From contig NZ_JASCTH010000003.1 in the NCBI RefSeq assembly GCF_030009775.1, positions 310,001 to 374,000 of the forward strand: a stretch of DNA of 64,000 nt, in the 5' to 3' direction. Below, one piece after another: positions 44,322 to 53,943 of the stretch. The notes under the pieces were generated by a model. That model saw nothing but the letters and a program-made list of their open reading frames with translations, searched no databases and was not told the origin of the DNA. The number at the start of each line of letters is the position of its first letter. Position 1 is the stretch's first letter. This stretch comes from Actinoplanes sandaracinus. Lineage in GTDB: Bacteria; Actinomycetota; Actinomycetes; Mycobacteriales; Micromonosporaceae. Made by a program: the position numbers and the translations under genes.

Positions 44322-45401
44322 TCAGCGCCGGTGACCCGGTGTGCGGCCGCCACTGGCGGCGCGGCCCGGCACGGCGTGGACGGATTGTGCTGCCTGTTGC
44401 TCCTGCGACACGTCGAACCGCGCGTACGCGTCGACGATCTCGGCGACCAGCCGGTGCCGCACCACGTCGGAGCTGGACAGCTCCGAGAAGTGCACGTCCT
44501 CGACGTCACGCAGGATCTCCCGCACGATCTTGAGGCCACTGGTGGTCCCGCCGGGGAGGTCGACCTGGGTGACGTCACCGGTCACCACGATCTTCGCCCC
44601 GAACCCAAGCCGGGTCAGGAACATCTTCATCTGCTCGGGCGTCGTGTTCTGCGCCTCGTCGAGGATGATGAACGCGTCATTGAGCGTCCGGCCACGCATG
44701 TAGGCCAACGGCGCGACCTCGATGGTGCCCGCGGCCATCAGGCGCGGGATCGTCTCCGGGTCGAGCATGTCGTGCAGAGCGTCGTAGAGCGGTCGCAGGT
44801 ACGGATCGATCTTCTCGGTCAGCGTGCCGGGCAGGAACCCGAGCCGCTCCCCCGCCTCGACCGCCGGCCGGGTCAGGATGATCCGGTTGATCTGCTTGGC
44901 CTGCAGCGCCTGCACCGCCTTGGCCATGGCCAGATACGTCTTACCGGTACCGGCGGGACCGATGCCGAAGACGATGGTGTTCTGGTCGATGGCGTCGACA
45001 TACTTCTTCTGACCCAGGGTCTTGGGCCGGATGGTGCGCCCACGCCGGGACAGGATGTTGAGGGTGAGCACCTCGGCGGGACGCTCCGAGGTGTTCTCCT
45101 CGAGCATGCGCAGGGTGCGGCGGACGGCGTCGACGCTGAGCGTCTCGCCCTTGTCGATCAACTCGATCAACTCGGAGAAAAGGCGCTCGGCGGTCGCGTT
45201 CTCGGCCGGATCGCCGGTGATGGTGATCTCGTTGCCGCGGACGTGCACATCGCTGTCGAGATTGCGCTCGATGAGCCGGAGGATCTCGTCCTTGGCGCCG
45301 AGCAGGTTCACCATGATCTTCGGATCGTTCACCGAGATCTTGGTCTGCGCCCGCACCGGGCTGGACGAGCCAGTGCTGGAATCGTTCGGCGTACCGGTCA
45401 T
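44322..45401 (-). CDS. phoH: PhoH-like ATPase
   Basis: This 359-aa P-loop ATPase has an N-terminal KH-like part (about 1-120), Walker A GPAGTGKTYLA and Walker B DAFIILDEAQNTTPEQMKM. The C-terminal end is basic. It works with YbeY in RNA metabolism; the pair is conserved in position. I start at the ATG before TGTPNDS. An ATG 13 codons upstream is possible. Confidence 0.92.
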   Translation of the reverse strand: MTGTPNDSSTGSSSPVRAQTKISVNDPKIMVNLLGAKDEILRLIERNLDSDVHVRGNEITITGDPAENATAERLFSELIELIDKGETLSVDAVRRTLRMLEENTSERPAEVLTLNILSRRGRTIRPKTLGQKKYVDAIDQNTIVFGIGPAGTGKTYLAMAKAVQALQAKQINRIILTRPAVEAGERLGFLPGTLTEKIDPYLRPLYDALHDMLDPETIPRLMAAGTIEVAPLAYMRGRTLNDAFIILDEAQNTTPEQMKMFLTRLGFGAKIVVTGDVTQVDLPGGTTSGLKIVREILRDVEDVHFSELSSSDVVRHRLVAEIVDAYARFDVSQEQQAAQSVHAVPGRAASGGRTPGHRR

Positions 45402-45548
45402 AGGGTGGCCCGGCGGGCCTCCGCCACCTGCTCTCTTCATCTTCGCCGCCCGACTCGGGCGGCTCGCTCAAGGATCGTGCCATCCTATCCGCTCGACCGC
45501 CCGCGCGCCGATGCCATTATCCCCGGTCCGTGTTGCCGGGCGGCGTGC

Positions 45549-46949
45549 TCAGCCGGGCCGGTCCGCGGGCTCCGGTCCGGCGGACGCCCAGCCGCCGTCG
45601 AAACCCTCCTGGCGCCGGGTGAACCGATAGGTGGCCCAGTGCATCCGGACGATCGCGCCACTCTCGTCGCGGGTGAGGCGCAGCAGCTCGCCGACCTCCC
45701 GCCCGGAGACGGTGCGCAACACGTCCGCCCGGTCCGGCAGCGGCTCGAAGACCGACGGCGGACGTCCGGCCGGCGCCTCGACGGCCCGGGCCCGCAGCGC
45801 GCCGTCGTGCCAGGTGAAGACGAACTCCATGCCCTCGCCCCACCAGCGGCCCAGCGCCGACCGGTACGCGACCGGCGCGGGTGGCCCGGCCCGCCAGGGT
45901 CTGATCTCGGCCGGGTCCAGGTCGGCCGCGAGCCGCAGCAGCTCGTGGACCAGCTCGTTGGTCTGCCCGGCGGTCCCGGAGGAGCCGAGGACGGCACAGC
46001 CGAGGGCGCCGGGGTTCCCGTCACCACCGCGGCGGCCGTAGACGCCGGCCAGGAAGCCGGGCATGGCGCCGTCGTGGCCGACGTGCACGATCCGTTTGCC
46101 CTCGGGCACCAGCATCAGGCCGAGCCCGAACCCCATGGCCCAGAGGCTCTCGTCGGTGGGGGTGAGCGGCCAGCGCATCTCGTCGAGGGTGGCGGCGGCG
46201 AGCACCGCGCCGGCCGGGTCGATGATCTCGGGGTCGGCCAGGAAGGCGGCCCACTTGGCCATGTCGCCGGCGGTGCTCCAGAGCTGGGCGGCGGGAGCGA
46301 GCCCGCCGACGTCGACCGGGGGCTCCGGGCGGGCCGCGTCGGAGAAGGCGTCGACCAGATAGCCGACGGCCGCCTCGGGTGGCACGGCGACCGTGGTGCG
46401 GGTCAGCCCCAGCGGCCGGAGGATCCGCTCGGCGAGGACTTCGTCCCAGGTGCCGCCGCGCAGTCTGGCGACGAGCTGGCCGAGGACGGCCAGGCCGAGG
46501 TTGGAGTAGTGGTACCGGCGGGCGTCGGGCAGGACCCGCTCGGCGCGGTCGAGTTCGGCGAGCATGCGGCCGGCGTCGGGGGCGATCAGGGTGTCCCAGA
46601 TGTCGCCGTACGGCTCCCGCTGGAACCCGGCGGTGTGCGAGAGGAGCCGCCGGATGGTGGCGTCGCCGTGCGCGGGCACGTCGAGGTAGGCCGAGAGCGG
46701 CTGGTCGAGGTCGAGCAGTCCGTCGTCGCGGGCCTGCATGACCAGGACCGCGGTGAACGTCTTGGTGACCGAGCCGATCCGGAACCGGGTGTGCTGGCCG
46801 AGCGGGTGGGCGGGGTTGCCGGAGTCACCGACGGTGAAGACCCAGGGCTCCCGGTCGGCGCGGTGCAGGGCGACCGAGAGGGCCGGGATCCGGCCGTCGG
46901 CCTGGGCCCGGCGAGCGGCGCGTTCGTAGCGAGGGGTGGGCGCGCTCAC
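45549..46949 (-). CDS. Serine hydrolase (beta-lactamase/PBP-like)
   Basis: This 466-aa class C-type serine hydrolase has the SxxK motif SVTK near residue 59, the YSN motif (RYHYSNLGLA) and a HxG-like VGHDGAMPG. No signal peptide is seen, so it may be cytoplasmic, like esterase or D-aminopeptidase members. The last 120 residues form a separate C-terminal domain. It starts at a GTG overlapping the HIT stop by GTGA. Confidence 0.88.
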   Translation of the reverse strand: MSAPTPRYERAARRAQADGRIPALSVALHRADREPWVFTVGDSGNPAHPLGQHTRFRIGSVTKTFTAVLVMQARDDGLLDLDQPLSAYLDVPAHGDATIRRLLSHTAGFQREPYGDIWDTLIAPDAGRMLAELDRAERVLPDARRYHYSNLGLAVLGQLVARLRGGTWDEVLAERILRPLGLTRTTVAVPPEAAVGYLVDAFSDAARPEPPVDVGGLAPAAQLWSTAGDMAKWAAFLADPEIIDPAGAVLAAATLDEMRWPLTPTDESLWAMGFGLGLMLVPEGKRIVHVGHDGAMPGFLAGVYGRRGGDGNPGALGCAVLGSSGTAGQTNELVHELLRLAADLDPAEIRPWRAGPPAPVAYRSALGRWWGEGMEFVFTWHDGALRARAVEAPAGRPPSVFEPLPDRADVLRTVSGREVGELLRLTRDESGAIVRMHWATYRFTRRQEGFDGGWASAGPEPADRPG

Positions 46950-47296
46950 GAACGGGCCAGCATCGGGCCGAGCGGCGCGCCCCCGACGACGTGCGCGTGC
47001 ACGTGGAAGACCTCCTGGCCGCCGTGCCTCCCGGTGTTGAAGATGACCCGGAAGCCGTCGGCGGTCAGGCCCTCGATCGCGGCGACCTCCGCGGCGGCGG
47101 CGAGCACGTCGGCCGCCGCGGCCGGATCGGCGGCGAGCGCGACCACGTCGGCGTGGTGGGCGACCGGGATCACCAGCACGTGGGTGGGCGCCTTCGGGTC
47201 GATGTCACGGAAGGCGAGGGTGGTGTCGGTCCGGTGCACGATGGTGGCCGGGATCTCGCCGGCCACGATGCGGCAGAACAGGCAGGAGTTTTCCAC
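46946..47296 (-). CDS. HIT family protein
   Basis: This 116-aa nucleotide-binding hydrolase has the HIT triad HVHAHV near residue 98 and CLFC at the start (a variant zinc-type Cys pair), with RDIDPKAPTHVLVIP. Members hydrolyse AMP-lysine or dinucleotide substrates. It diverges from the GH3 gene 74 bp away. Confidence 0.93.
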   Translation of the reverse strand: MENSCLFCRIVAGEIPATIVHRTDTTLAFRDIDPKAPTHVLVIPVAHHADVVALAADPAAAADVLAAAAEVAAIEGLTADGFRVIFNTGRHGGQEVFHVHAHVVGGAPLGPMLARS

Positions 47297-47357
47297 CTGA
47301 TGGATCTTATGGTCCTCCGGTGGGCTTAGATGGGTCCCGGATCCTCAGACACACTCT

Positions 47358-47371
47358 TGGGAGCGCTCTCA
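47358..47371. promoter_or_regulatory. CebR/LacI-type operator overlapping the GH3 start
   Basis: TGGGAGCGCTCTCA differs by one base from the CebR consensus TGGGAGCGCTCCCA. Its last base is the A of the start ATG, so a bound repressor would block transcription or initiation directly. CebR answers to cellobiose and similar sugars in Streptomyces. No lacI-family gene lies in the window. Confidence 0.75.
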
Positions 47372-49782
47372 TGACCGATCTCGACGATCTCGTCCGGCAA
47401 CTCAGCCTGGAGGAGAAGGTCTCCCTGCTGACCGGACAGGACTTCTGGTCCCTGCCGGCCATCCCCCGGATCGGCCTGCGCTCGCTGGTCATGTCGGACG
47501 GCCCGGTCGGTGTCCGCGGCACCGGCTACGCCCCCGACGATCCGTCGGTCGCCCTGCCCAGCCCGACCGCGCTCGCCGCGACCTGGGACGTGGCCCTGGC
47601 CCGCCGCGCCGGCCGTCTGCTCGGGCAGGAGTCCCGGCGCAAGGGCGTGCACCTGCTGCTCGGCCCCACGGTCAACCTGCACCGCACCCCGCTCGGCGGC
47701 CGGCACTTCGAGTGCTATTCAGAGGACCCGCTGCTCACCGGGGAGATCGCGGTCGGCTTCGTGCACGGCGTCCAGGAGCACAACGTCGGCACGACGGTGA
47801 AGCACCTGGTCGGCAACGACTTCGAGACCGACCGGATGAGCGTGGACGTGCGGATCCCGGAACGGGCGCTGCGCGAGCTCTACCTCGCCCCGTTCGAGCG
47901 GGCCGCGGACGCCGGTGGGTGGGGCGTGATGAGCGCGTACAACGGGGTCAACGGGGCGCCGATGGCCGCGAACGGGCGCATCCAGGACGAGATCCTCAAG
48001 CGCGAATGGGGCTTCGACGGGGTGGTCGTCTCGGACTGGCGGGCCGCCCGGGACACGGTGGCGTCCGCGCTCGGCGGGCTGGACATCGCGATGCCGGCGA
48101 TGGACAACCCGTGGGGGCCGGCGCTCGTGGAGGCGGTGCGGTCGGGTCTCGTGCCGGAGGATGTGATCGACGACAAGGTGCGGCGGGTGCTGCGGCTCGC
48201 GGCGCGCACCGGAGCCCTCGACGGGTACGACCTCCCGGCCGAGCCCCTCGACGACGACGGGGACGCGGTCGCGCACGCCGTCGCGGTGGGCTCGTTCGTG
48301 CTGGCCCGCAACGACGGCGCACTCCCGCTGGAGTCCGGCGCCCTGTCCCGGGTGGCGGTGATCGGCGCGCTGGCCACCGACGCGCGAGTGCTCGGCGGCG
48401 GCAGCGCCCAGGTCACCCCGCGGCACGTCATCTCGCCCCTGGACGGGCTGCGCGCGGTCCTTCCGGGGGTCGACGTGGCGTACGCGACCGGCGCCGACCC
48501 GCGGCCGTTCCTGCCCGCCGCGCAGGGCCCCGACTGGGCGCCGTTCCGTTTCACGATCGAGGAGAACGCGTTCCCGGTCGAGGCGGCGAGCATCCGCTGG
48601 ATCGGTGACCCGCCCGGAGGCCTCGACGTGGCCGGCATCACCAGCCTGGAACTGCGCACCGAGATCACCCCGTCGGAGAGCGGCGAACACGTGCTCGCGA
48701 TCTCCGGTTTCGGGGCGTTCGAACTGGCCGTCGGCGGCGAGAAGCTCTACCAGGGGTCGCTGCACCCGCCCGGCACCGGCCGCGCCGACCTGCTGCTGCA
48801 CCCGCGCGAGGAGCGGTTCACGGTCACGCTGGAGGCCGGCGTGCCGGTGCCGGTGGTGCTGCGGCAGTCCTTCGAGCCCGGCACGGCGCACTCGGTGTCC
48901 ACCACGCTCGGTCACCGGCCGCCCGGACCGGACGACGACGGGCTGATCGCCGAGGCGGTCGCCCTGGCCGCGGGATCAGACGTCGCGGTAATCGTGGTCG
49001 GCACCACCGAGCAGGTCGAGTCGGAGGGCTTCGACCGCACCTCGCTGGCCCTGCCCGGCCGTCAGGACGAACTCGTCGCCCGGGTCGCGGCGGCCAATCC
49101 CCGGACGATCGTGGTGGTCAACGCCGGCTCGCCGGTGCTGCTGCCCTGGGCGGACGAGGTGGCGGCGGTGCTGCTCACCTGGTTCCCCGGGCAGGAGGCC
49201 GGCGCCGCGCTCGCCGACGTGCTGCTCGGCGTCGCGGAGCCGGGCGGGCGCCTGCCGACCACCTGGCCGCGCCGGGAGGAGGACTGCCCGGTCCTCGAGG
49301 TGCGCCCGGCGGACGGCGCCCTCCCCTACGACGAGGGGATCTTCATCGGCTACCGGGGATGGTCGCGGCAGGCTGCCGATCCGCTGTTCGCTTTCGGTCA
49401 CGGCCTGGGTTACACCGAGTGGTCGTACGACCACCTGGCCTGCTCCGGCTCCGAGGCCCGCGTGACCGTCACGAACACCGGCTGGCGCGCGGGCCGTGAG
49501 GTCGTGCAGGTGTACCTCTCGCCCGGCACGGACTCCCTGCCCTCGGACGGCGGGTCCCCGGCCCCGGACCCCGGGTCGCCGGTGGAGCGGCCGGAACGCT
49601 GGCTGGCCGGGTTCGCGACGGTGGACGCCGAACCGGGCGAGTCCGTCACCGTGACGATCCCGATTCCCCAGCGGGCCTACCAGGTGTGGAACGACGGTTG
49701 GCAGACGCTCCCGGGCACCTACACGGTGATCGCCGCCCACGCCCTCGACGACCCGCGCCGCTCCGTCGAGATCACGGTCTGA
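47371..49782 (+). CDS. Glycoside hydrolase family 3 beta-glucosidase (with PA14 domain)
   Basis: This 803-aa GH3 enzyme has an N-terminal TIM barrel with KHLVGNDFETDR near residue 144 and the nucleophile Asp in GVVVSDWRA (about residue 222). An alpha/beta sandwich domain is split by a PA14 domain (about 390-510). The C-terminal fibronectin-type-III-like domain ends at RSVEITV. No signal peptide is seen, so it acts on imported oligosaccharides. The ATG at 47371 follows the CebR-like operator directly. Confidence 0.93.
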   Translation: MTDLDDLVRQLSLEEKVSLLTGQDFWSLPAIPRIGLRSLVMSDGPVGVRGTGYAPDDPSVALPSPTALAATWDVALARRAGRLLGQESRRKGVHLLLGPTVNLHRTPLGGRHFECYSEDPLLTGEIAVGFVHGVQEHNVGTTVKHLVGNDFETDRMSVDVRIPERALRELYLAPFERAADAGGWGVMSAYNGVNGAPMAANGRIQDEILKREWGFDGVVVSDWRAARDTVASALGGLDIAMPAMDNPWGPALVEAVRSGLVPEDVIDDKVRRVLRLAARTGALDGYDLPAEPLDDDGDAVAHAVAVGSFVLARNDGALPLESGALSRVAVIGALATDARVLGGGSAQVTPRHVISPLDGLRAVLPGVDVAYATGADPRPFLPAAQGPDWAPFRFTIEENAFPVEAASIRWIGDPPGGLDVAGITSLELRTEITPSESGEHVLAISGFGAFELAVGGEKLYQGSLHPPGTGRADLLLHPREERFTVTLEAGVPVPVVLRQSFEPGTAHSVSTTLGHRPPGPDDDGLIAEAVALAAGSDVAVIVVGTTEQVESEGFDRTSLALPGRQDELVARVAAANPRTIVVVNAGSPVLLPWADEVAAVLLTWFPGQEAGAALADVLLGVAEPGGRLPTTWPRREEDCPVLEVRPADGALPYDEGIFIGYRGWSRQAADPLFAFGHGLGYTEWSYDHLACSGSEARVTVTNTGWRAGREVVQVYLSPGTDSLPSDGGSPAPDPGSPVERPERWLAGFATVDAEPGESVTVTIPIPQRAYQVWNDGWQTLPGTYTVIAAHALDDPRRSVEITV

Positions 49783-49790
49783 CCGTCACC

Positions 49791-49816
49791 GGGGCGGGAC
49801 TGAAGAGTCCCGCCCC
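49791..49816 (+). terminator. Terminator of the GH3 gene
   Basis: A perfect 11-bp stem (GGGGCGGGACT / AGTCCCGCCCC) with a GAAG loop and GATT after it begins 9 bp after the stop. It separates the gene from the methyltransferase. Confidence 0.85.
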
Positions 49817-49832
49817 GATTAGGTTGACGGCC

Positions 49833-50618
49833 ATGACTACGCGCGAACGTGCACAGATCTTCGGGGAACTGGCCGAGGAGTACGACCGGATCCGGCCCGG
49901 CTACCCGGCCGAGTTGGTGACCGACATCCTGTCGCTGGCCGGTCCCGGCCCGGTGCTGGAGGTGGGTGCGGGCACCGGCAAGGCGACGGCGCTGTTCGCC
50001 GCCCACGACATCGACCTGACCTGCCTGGAACCGGACCCACGGATGGCCGCCGTCCTGCGCCGCACGGTTCCCGGCGTCCCGGTGATCGAGTCGACGTTCG
50101 AGGACTGGACGCCCGGCCGGGGTCACGGCCTGCTCGTCAGCGCCCAGGCCTGGCACTGGGTCGACGCGGCCCGCCGGCACGAACTGGCGTTCGCCGCCCT
50201 CGCGCCCGGGGGCCTGCTCGCCCCGTTCTGGAACGTCTTCCTGCTCCCTGACCAGACGCTGTACACCGCCCTGGCCGAGGTCGACGCCCGGCACGGCCTG
50301 GTCGGCAATCACACCCCGCACTCCATGCGCCCCGACGACCTCCCGGCCGAACCTGTCCCGTTCGCCGAACAGTGGCCGGAACTCACCGGCATCGAGGACC
50401 TGTTCACCGACCTGCGCACGCTGAGTTATCGCTCGGCCCGCTCCTACCCGTCGGCCGAGTACCGCGCGCACCTCAACTCGATCTCGATCTACCGGATGCT
50501 CGACGACGAGCTGCGCGAGACGGTGCTCGACGACACGATCGCGGTCCTCGACGCCCACGGCGGCACGATCGACTTCGCCGTCCACACCTACGTGGCGCTC
50601 GCCCGCCGCCCCGTCTGA
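49833..50618 (+). CDS. Class I SAM-dependent methyltransferase
   Basis: This 261-aa Rossmann methyltransferase has motif I VLEVGAGTGKAT near residue 50, motif II acid in LTCLEPDP, and the FEDWTPGRGHGLLVSAQAWHWVD region typical of the methyltransferase_11 type. The N-terminus is short (EEYDRIRPGYP). Substrate unknown. It converges with rsmE. Confidence 0.88.
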   Translation: MTTRERAQIFGELAEEYDRIRPGYPAELVTDILSLAGPGPVLEVGAGTGKATALFAAHDIDLTCLEPDPRMAAVLRRTVPGVPVIESTFEDWTPGRGHGLLVSAQAWHWVDAARRHELAFAALAPGGLLAPFWNVFLLPDQTLYTALAEVDARHGLVGNHTPHSMRPDDLPAEPVPFAEQWPELTGIEDLFTDLRTLSYRSARSYPSAEYRAHLNSISIYRMLDDELRETVLDDTIAVLDAHGGTIDFAVHTYVALARRPV

Positions 50619-50628
50619 ACCTCGGCTG

Positions 50629-51363
50629 TCACCAGCGGTTCAGGCGGGCAGAGAGTACGGCGAGGGCGGCCACACCGGCGGTCGAGGTGCGCAGCACGGC
50701 GGGTCCCAGGCGCACCGGCACGGCGCCCGCCTCCCGGAACGCGTCCAGTTCCGGGTCGCTGATCCCGCCTTCGGGGCCGACCACCAGCACGATCTCCCCG
50801 GCATCCGGCAGCGTGACCGCGGTCAGCCGCTCGGTGGCCTCCTCGTGCAGCACGAACGCGGCCGCCGCCTCGTCCAGCCGGGCCGCGACCTGCTTCGTCG
50901 AGCAGTCCGGGTCGCCGGCCACCACCGGCAGCCACGGCCGGCGGGCCTGCTTGGCCGCTTCCCGGCCGGTCGCCGCCCACTTGTCGCGCGCCTTGAACCC
51001 ACGGTCGCCCCGCCACTGCGCCACCGACCGGGACGCCGCCCACGGCACGATCTCGTCCACGCCGACCTCGGTCATCGCTTGCACGGCCAGCTCGCCACGA
51101 TCGCCCTTGGCGATGCCCTGCACCACGACCAGGCGCGGGTCGGTGACCGGCTCCTGCCGGCGGCCGGTGACCGTGACGTCGACACTGCCACGCCCGACGG
51201 CGGCCACTTCGCCGAACGCGGTGCCGCCCCGCCCGTCGGCGAGGATCAGCGCCTCGCCCACGCGCAGGCGCTGCACGGTGGCGGCGTGATGGCCCTCCGG
51301 CCCGTCGAGCGTGAACGTCGATCCGGAGGGCAGGCTCTCGACCAGGAACAGCGGCGCGGACAT
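50629..51363 (-). CDS. rsmE: 16S rRNA (uracil-1498-N3)-methyltransferase
   Basis: This 244-aa SPOUT (knotted) methyltransferase has an N-terminal PUA-like part (GHHAATVQRLRVGEALILADG) and the C-terminal knot VVGPEGGISDPELD, then GPAVLRTSTAGVAALAVL. It methylates U1498 in the 30S subunit. It lies about 230 bp downstream of dnaJ on the same strand, as in many actinobacteria (hrcA-dnaJ-rsmE). Confidence 0.95.
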   Translation of the reverse strand: MSAPLFLVESLPSGSTFTLDGPEGHHAATVQRLRVGEALILADGRGGTAFGEVAAVGRGSVDVTVTGRRQEPVTDPRLVVVQGIAKGDRGELAVQAMTEVGVDEIVPWAASRSVAQWRGDRGFKARDKWAATGREAAKQARRPWLPVVAGDPDCSTKQVAARLDEAAAAFVLHEEATERLTAVTLPDAGEIVLVVGPEGGISDPELDAFREAGAVPVRLGPAVLRTSTAGVAALAVLSARLNRW

Positions 51364-51596
51364 GCCCGCACGCTACCGAACCGATCGCGCGCACTCGCGC
51401 CGCACCGGGGCGGCCGCACTGACCGAATCCGGACACGGGCGCCTATGCCGTCACCGGCCTTCCCGGGGATGCCAGGAAAACCTCAAACGAGCAACAGAGC
51501 GCTTGGATCGTACGAAATCAGGCTTTTGATCTTGAAGTTGGTGTGCCGGTTCCACGCGGTCCGCCGCGCGGAACCGGAACGGTGACGCGGACGAAC

Positions 51597-52733
51597 CTAG
51601 TGGCCGTTGAAGGCGTCGCGCATGCGGCTGAAGAAGCCGCCCTGCTTGCTCAGCTCGGCCACGTCCTCGCCGCGGGTCTTGGCGAAGTCGCGGAGCATGC
51701 GCTCCTGGTCGGCGGTGAGCTTGGTCGGCGTCTTCACGTCGAGGTGCACGAAGAGCTCGCCGCGGCCCTGGCCACGCAGGTGTGGGACGCCCTTGCCGCG
51801 GATGCGCAGCGTGCTGCCCGGCTGAGTGCCCGGTTTGACCTCGATGTTCTCTTCGCCGTCGAGGGTCTTGATGGTCATCCGGGTGCCGAGGGCCGCCGCC
51901 GTCATCGGCAGGGTGACGCGGCAGTGCAGGTCGTCGCCCTTGCGGGAGTAGACGTCGTGCGGGCGCTCGTGGATCTCCACGTAGAGGTCGCCGGCGGTGC
52001 CGCCGCCGGGGCCGACCTCACCCTGCTGGGCGAGGCGGATCCGCATGCCGTCCTCGACGCCCGCCGGGATCTTGACGGTGAGCGAACGGCGGGTCCGGAT
52101 GCGGCCGTCACCGGCGCAGGTCGGGCAGGGGGTCGGGATGACCGTGCCGTGCCCCTGGCAGTTCTGGCAGGGCCGGGAGGAGACCACCTGGCCGAGGAAG
52201 GTGCGCTGCACCGACTGGACCTCACCGCGGCCCGAGCAGACCTCACAGGTGGCCAGGTGGGTGCCGGGCGCGGTGCCGGCGCCGGAACACTGAGTGCAGA
52301 GCACCGCGGTGTCGACGGTGATCGGCGCTTCCACGCCGAAGGCGGTCTCGACCAGGTCGAGTTCCAGGCGGAGGATCGCATCGGCGCCGGGGCGCGTGCG
52401 TGGCCGCGGGCCACGGGAGCCGCCGCCGGCGGCCGTGCCGAAGAACGCGTCCATGATGTCCTGGAAACCGACGAACGGGCCGGCGCCACCGGCACCACCG
52501 GGCATGCCGCCACCGGGCGCGAGCGGGTCACCGCCCAGGTCGACCATCTGCCGCTTCTGCTCGTCGGACAGAACCTCGTAGGCCGCGTTGATCTCTTTGA
52601 ACTTGTCGTGCGCCTCCGGATCCGGGTTGATGTCCGGGTGGTACTGCCGAGCCAGTTTCCGGTAGGCGCGCTTGATCTCGTCGTCGGTGGCGTCCCGGCT
52701 CACACCGAGAATTCCGTAATAGTCCTTGGCCAC
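51597..52733 (-). CDS. dnaJ: Chaperone DnaJ
   Basis: This 378-aa co-chaperone has a J domain (about 1-70) with HPD in YHPDINPD, a G/F-rich linker and four CxxCxGxG zinc repeats (CTQCSGAG, CEVCSGRG, CQNCQGHG, CPTCAGDG). The C-terminal substrate-binding domains follow. GTG start with GAGGA upstream. It follows hrcA by 34 bp and is probably the DnaJ2-type heat-shock gene of the HrcA regulon. Confidence 0.97.
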   Translation of the reverse strand: MAKDYYGILGVSRDATDDEIKRAYRKLARQYHPDINPDPEAHDKFKEINAAYEVLSDEQKRQMVDLGGDPLAPGGGMPGGAGGAGPFVGFQDIMDAFFGTAAGGGSRGPRPRTRPGADAILRLELDLVETAFGVEAPITVDTAVLCTQCSGAGTAPGTHLATCEVCSGRGEVQSVQRTFLGQVVSSRPCQNCQGHGTVIPTPCPTCAGDGRIRTRRSLTVKIPAGVEDGMRIRLAQQGEVGPGGGTAGDLYVEIHERPHDVYSRKGDDLHCRVTLPMTAAALGTRMTIKTLDGEENIEVKPGTQPGSTLRIRGKGVPHLRGQGRGELFVHLDVKTPTKLTADQERMLRDFAKTRGEDVAELSKQGGFFSRMRDAFNGH

Positions 52734-52767
52734 GGGGTTTGGAGTCCTCAATGTCTGCGCGAATCCG

Positions 52768-53790
52768 TCAATTCTGTGCCAACAGGTCGCCAACGTAGCG
52801 TGCCACTGCACGAACGGTAGCGATAGTGCCGGGGTAGTCCATCCGGGTGGGGCCCAGCACGCCGAGCCCCCCAACGATCGTGGTACCCGGTCCGTAACCG
52901 CTGCTCACCACGGACGCCGACCGCAGGTTGTCGATCTGGTTCTCGTCACCGATCAGGACCCGGGTGGTCCGGGGCTCCAGATCGCCGATGAGTTTCAGCA
53001 GGATGACCTCCTCCTCGAGGGCTTCGAGGACGGGCCGCAGCGTGCCCTGGAAGTCCAGCACACCGCCGCGTGTCAAGTTCGCCGTACCCGCCAGCGCGAG
53101 GCGCTCCTCACTCCGCTCGACGAGCGTCTCCAGAAGCACCGAGGCCAGACAGGTCATCGTCGCACGTCGACCGGCATCGCACTCCTCGACCAGGGTCTGC
53201 ACGAGTGGCGGAGTGTCGGCGAGCCGCTGACCAGCGAGTTTCTCGTTGACCCGGCGCCGCAGCTCCCACACGTCACCCTCGGCCAGCGGGCCGGGCATCT
53301 CCACCAGGCGCTGCTCCACCCGGCCGGTGTCAGTGATCATCACGAGCATCAGGCGGGTGGTGGAGATCGGCACGAGTTCCAGATGGCGCACGGCGGAGCG
53401 GGAGAGACTGGGATATTGCACGACGGCGACATGGCGGGTGAGCTGAGCGAGCAGCCGCACCGTGCGGTGCACCACGTCGTCGAGGTCGACGGCGCCGACC
53501 ATGAACCGCTCGATGGCGCGGCGCTCCGCCGGGCTCAACGGCTTGATCTTGGTCAGCCGGTCGACGAAGAGCCGGTAGCCCGCGTCGGTGGGCACCCGGC
53601 CGGCACTGGTGTGCGGCTGCCGGATGTAGCCCTCCTCCTCGAGCACCGCCATGTCGTTGCGCACGGTGGCCGGGGAGACGCCCAGCTTGTGGCGGTCGAC
53701 CAGGGCCTTGCTGCCGACCGGCTCCTGGGTCTCGACATAGTCCTCGACTATCGCCCGGAGCACCTCGAGCTTGCGGTCATCCAGACTCAT
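52768..53790 (-). CDS. hrcA: Heat-inducible transcription repressor HrcA
   Basis: This 340-aa repressor has an N-terminal winged HTH ([23 protein letters not shown]) and the GAF-like IDD and dimer domains. It binds CIRCE, which lies 17 bp upstream of its ATG, giving autorepression of hrcA-dnaJ. The ATG at 53790 follows GGGGGAGGGG. Confidence 0.96.
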   Translation of the reverse strand: MSLDDRKLEVLRAIVEDYVETQEPVGSKALVDRHKLGVSPATVRNDMAVLEEEGYIRQPHTSAGRVPTDAGYRLFVDRLTKIKPLSPAERRAIERFMVGAVDLDDVVHRTVRLLAQLTRHVAVVQYPSLSRSAVRHLELVPISTTRLMLVMITDTGRVEQRLVEMPGPLAEGDVWELRRRVNEKLAGQRLADTPPLVQTLVEECDAGRRATMTCLASVLLETLVERSEERLALAGTANLTRGGVLDFQGTLRPVLEALEEEVILLKLIGDLEPRTTRVLIGDENQIDNLRSASVVSSGYGPGTTIVGGLGVLGPTRMDYPGTIATVRAVARYVGDLLAQN

Positions 53791-53806
53791 ATGACCCCTC
53801 CCCCTG

Positions 53807-53833
53807 TTGGCACTCCTGCTAATAGAGTGCCAG
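53807..53833. promoter_or_regulatory. CIRCE operator
   Basis: TTGGCACTC-N9-GAGTGCCAG is an almost perfect match to the CIRCE consensus (TTAGCACTC-N9-GAGTGCTAA). It controls hrcA and probably dnaJ. Confidence 0.95.
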
Positions 53834-53943
53834 TCTACGTCGCGAGCGGCGGCAAAGCGATGATCGAAAGTACGTACCGGCCTCAGGTTTTGGGGGTGGC
53901 ACCGCCCGCGACCGGGTCGAACCGGAGTCCTAGCGTGTCATTC

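Noticed and set aside
45022..45630. + strand ORF over phoH
   Set aside because: Antisense to phoH, low-quality protein, no start signal.
42303..47300. A 1,665-codon open frame on the + strand
   Set aside because: It lies antisense to era, CBS, ybeY, phoH, serine hydrolase and HIT genes. High GC content leaves stop codons rare in this frame, and the product is Arg/Gly/His-rich with no domain.
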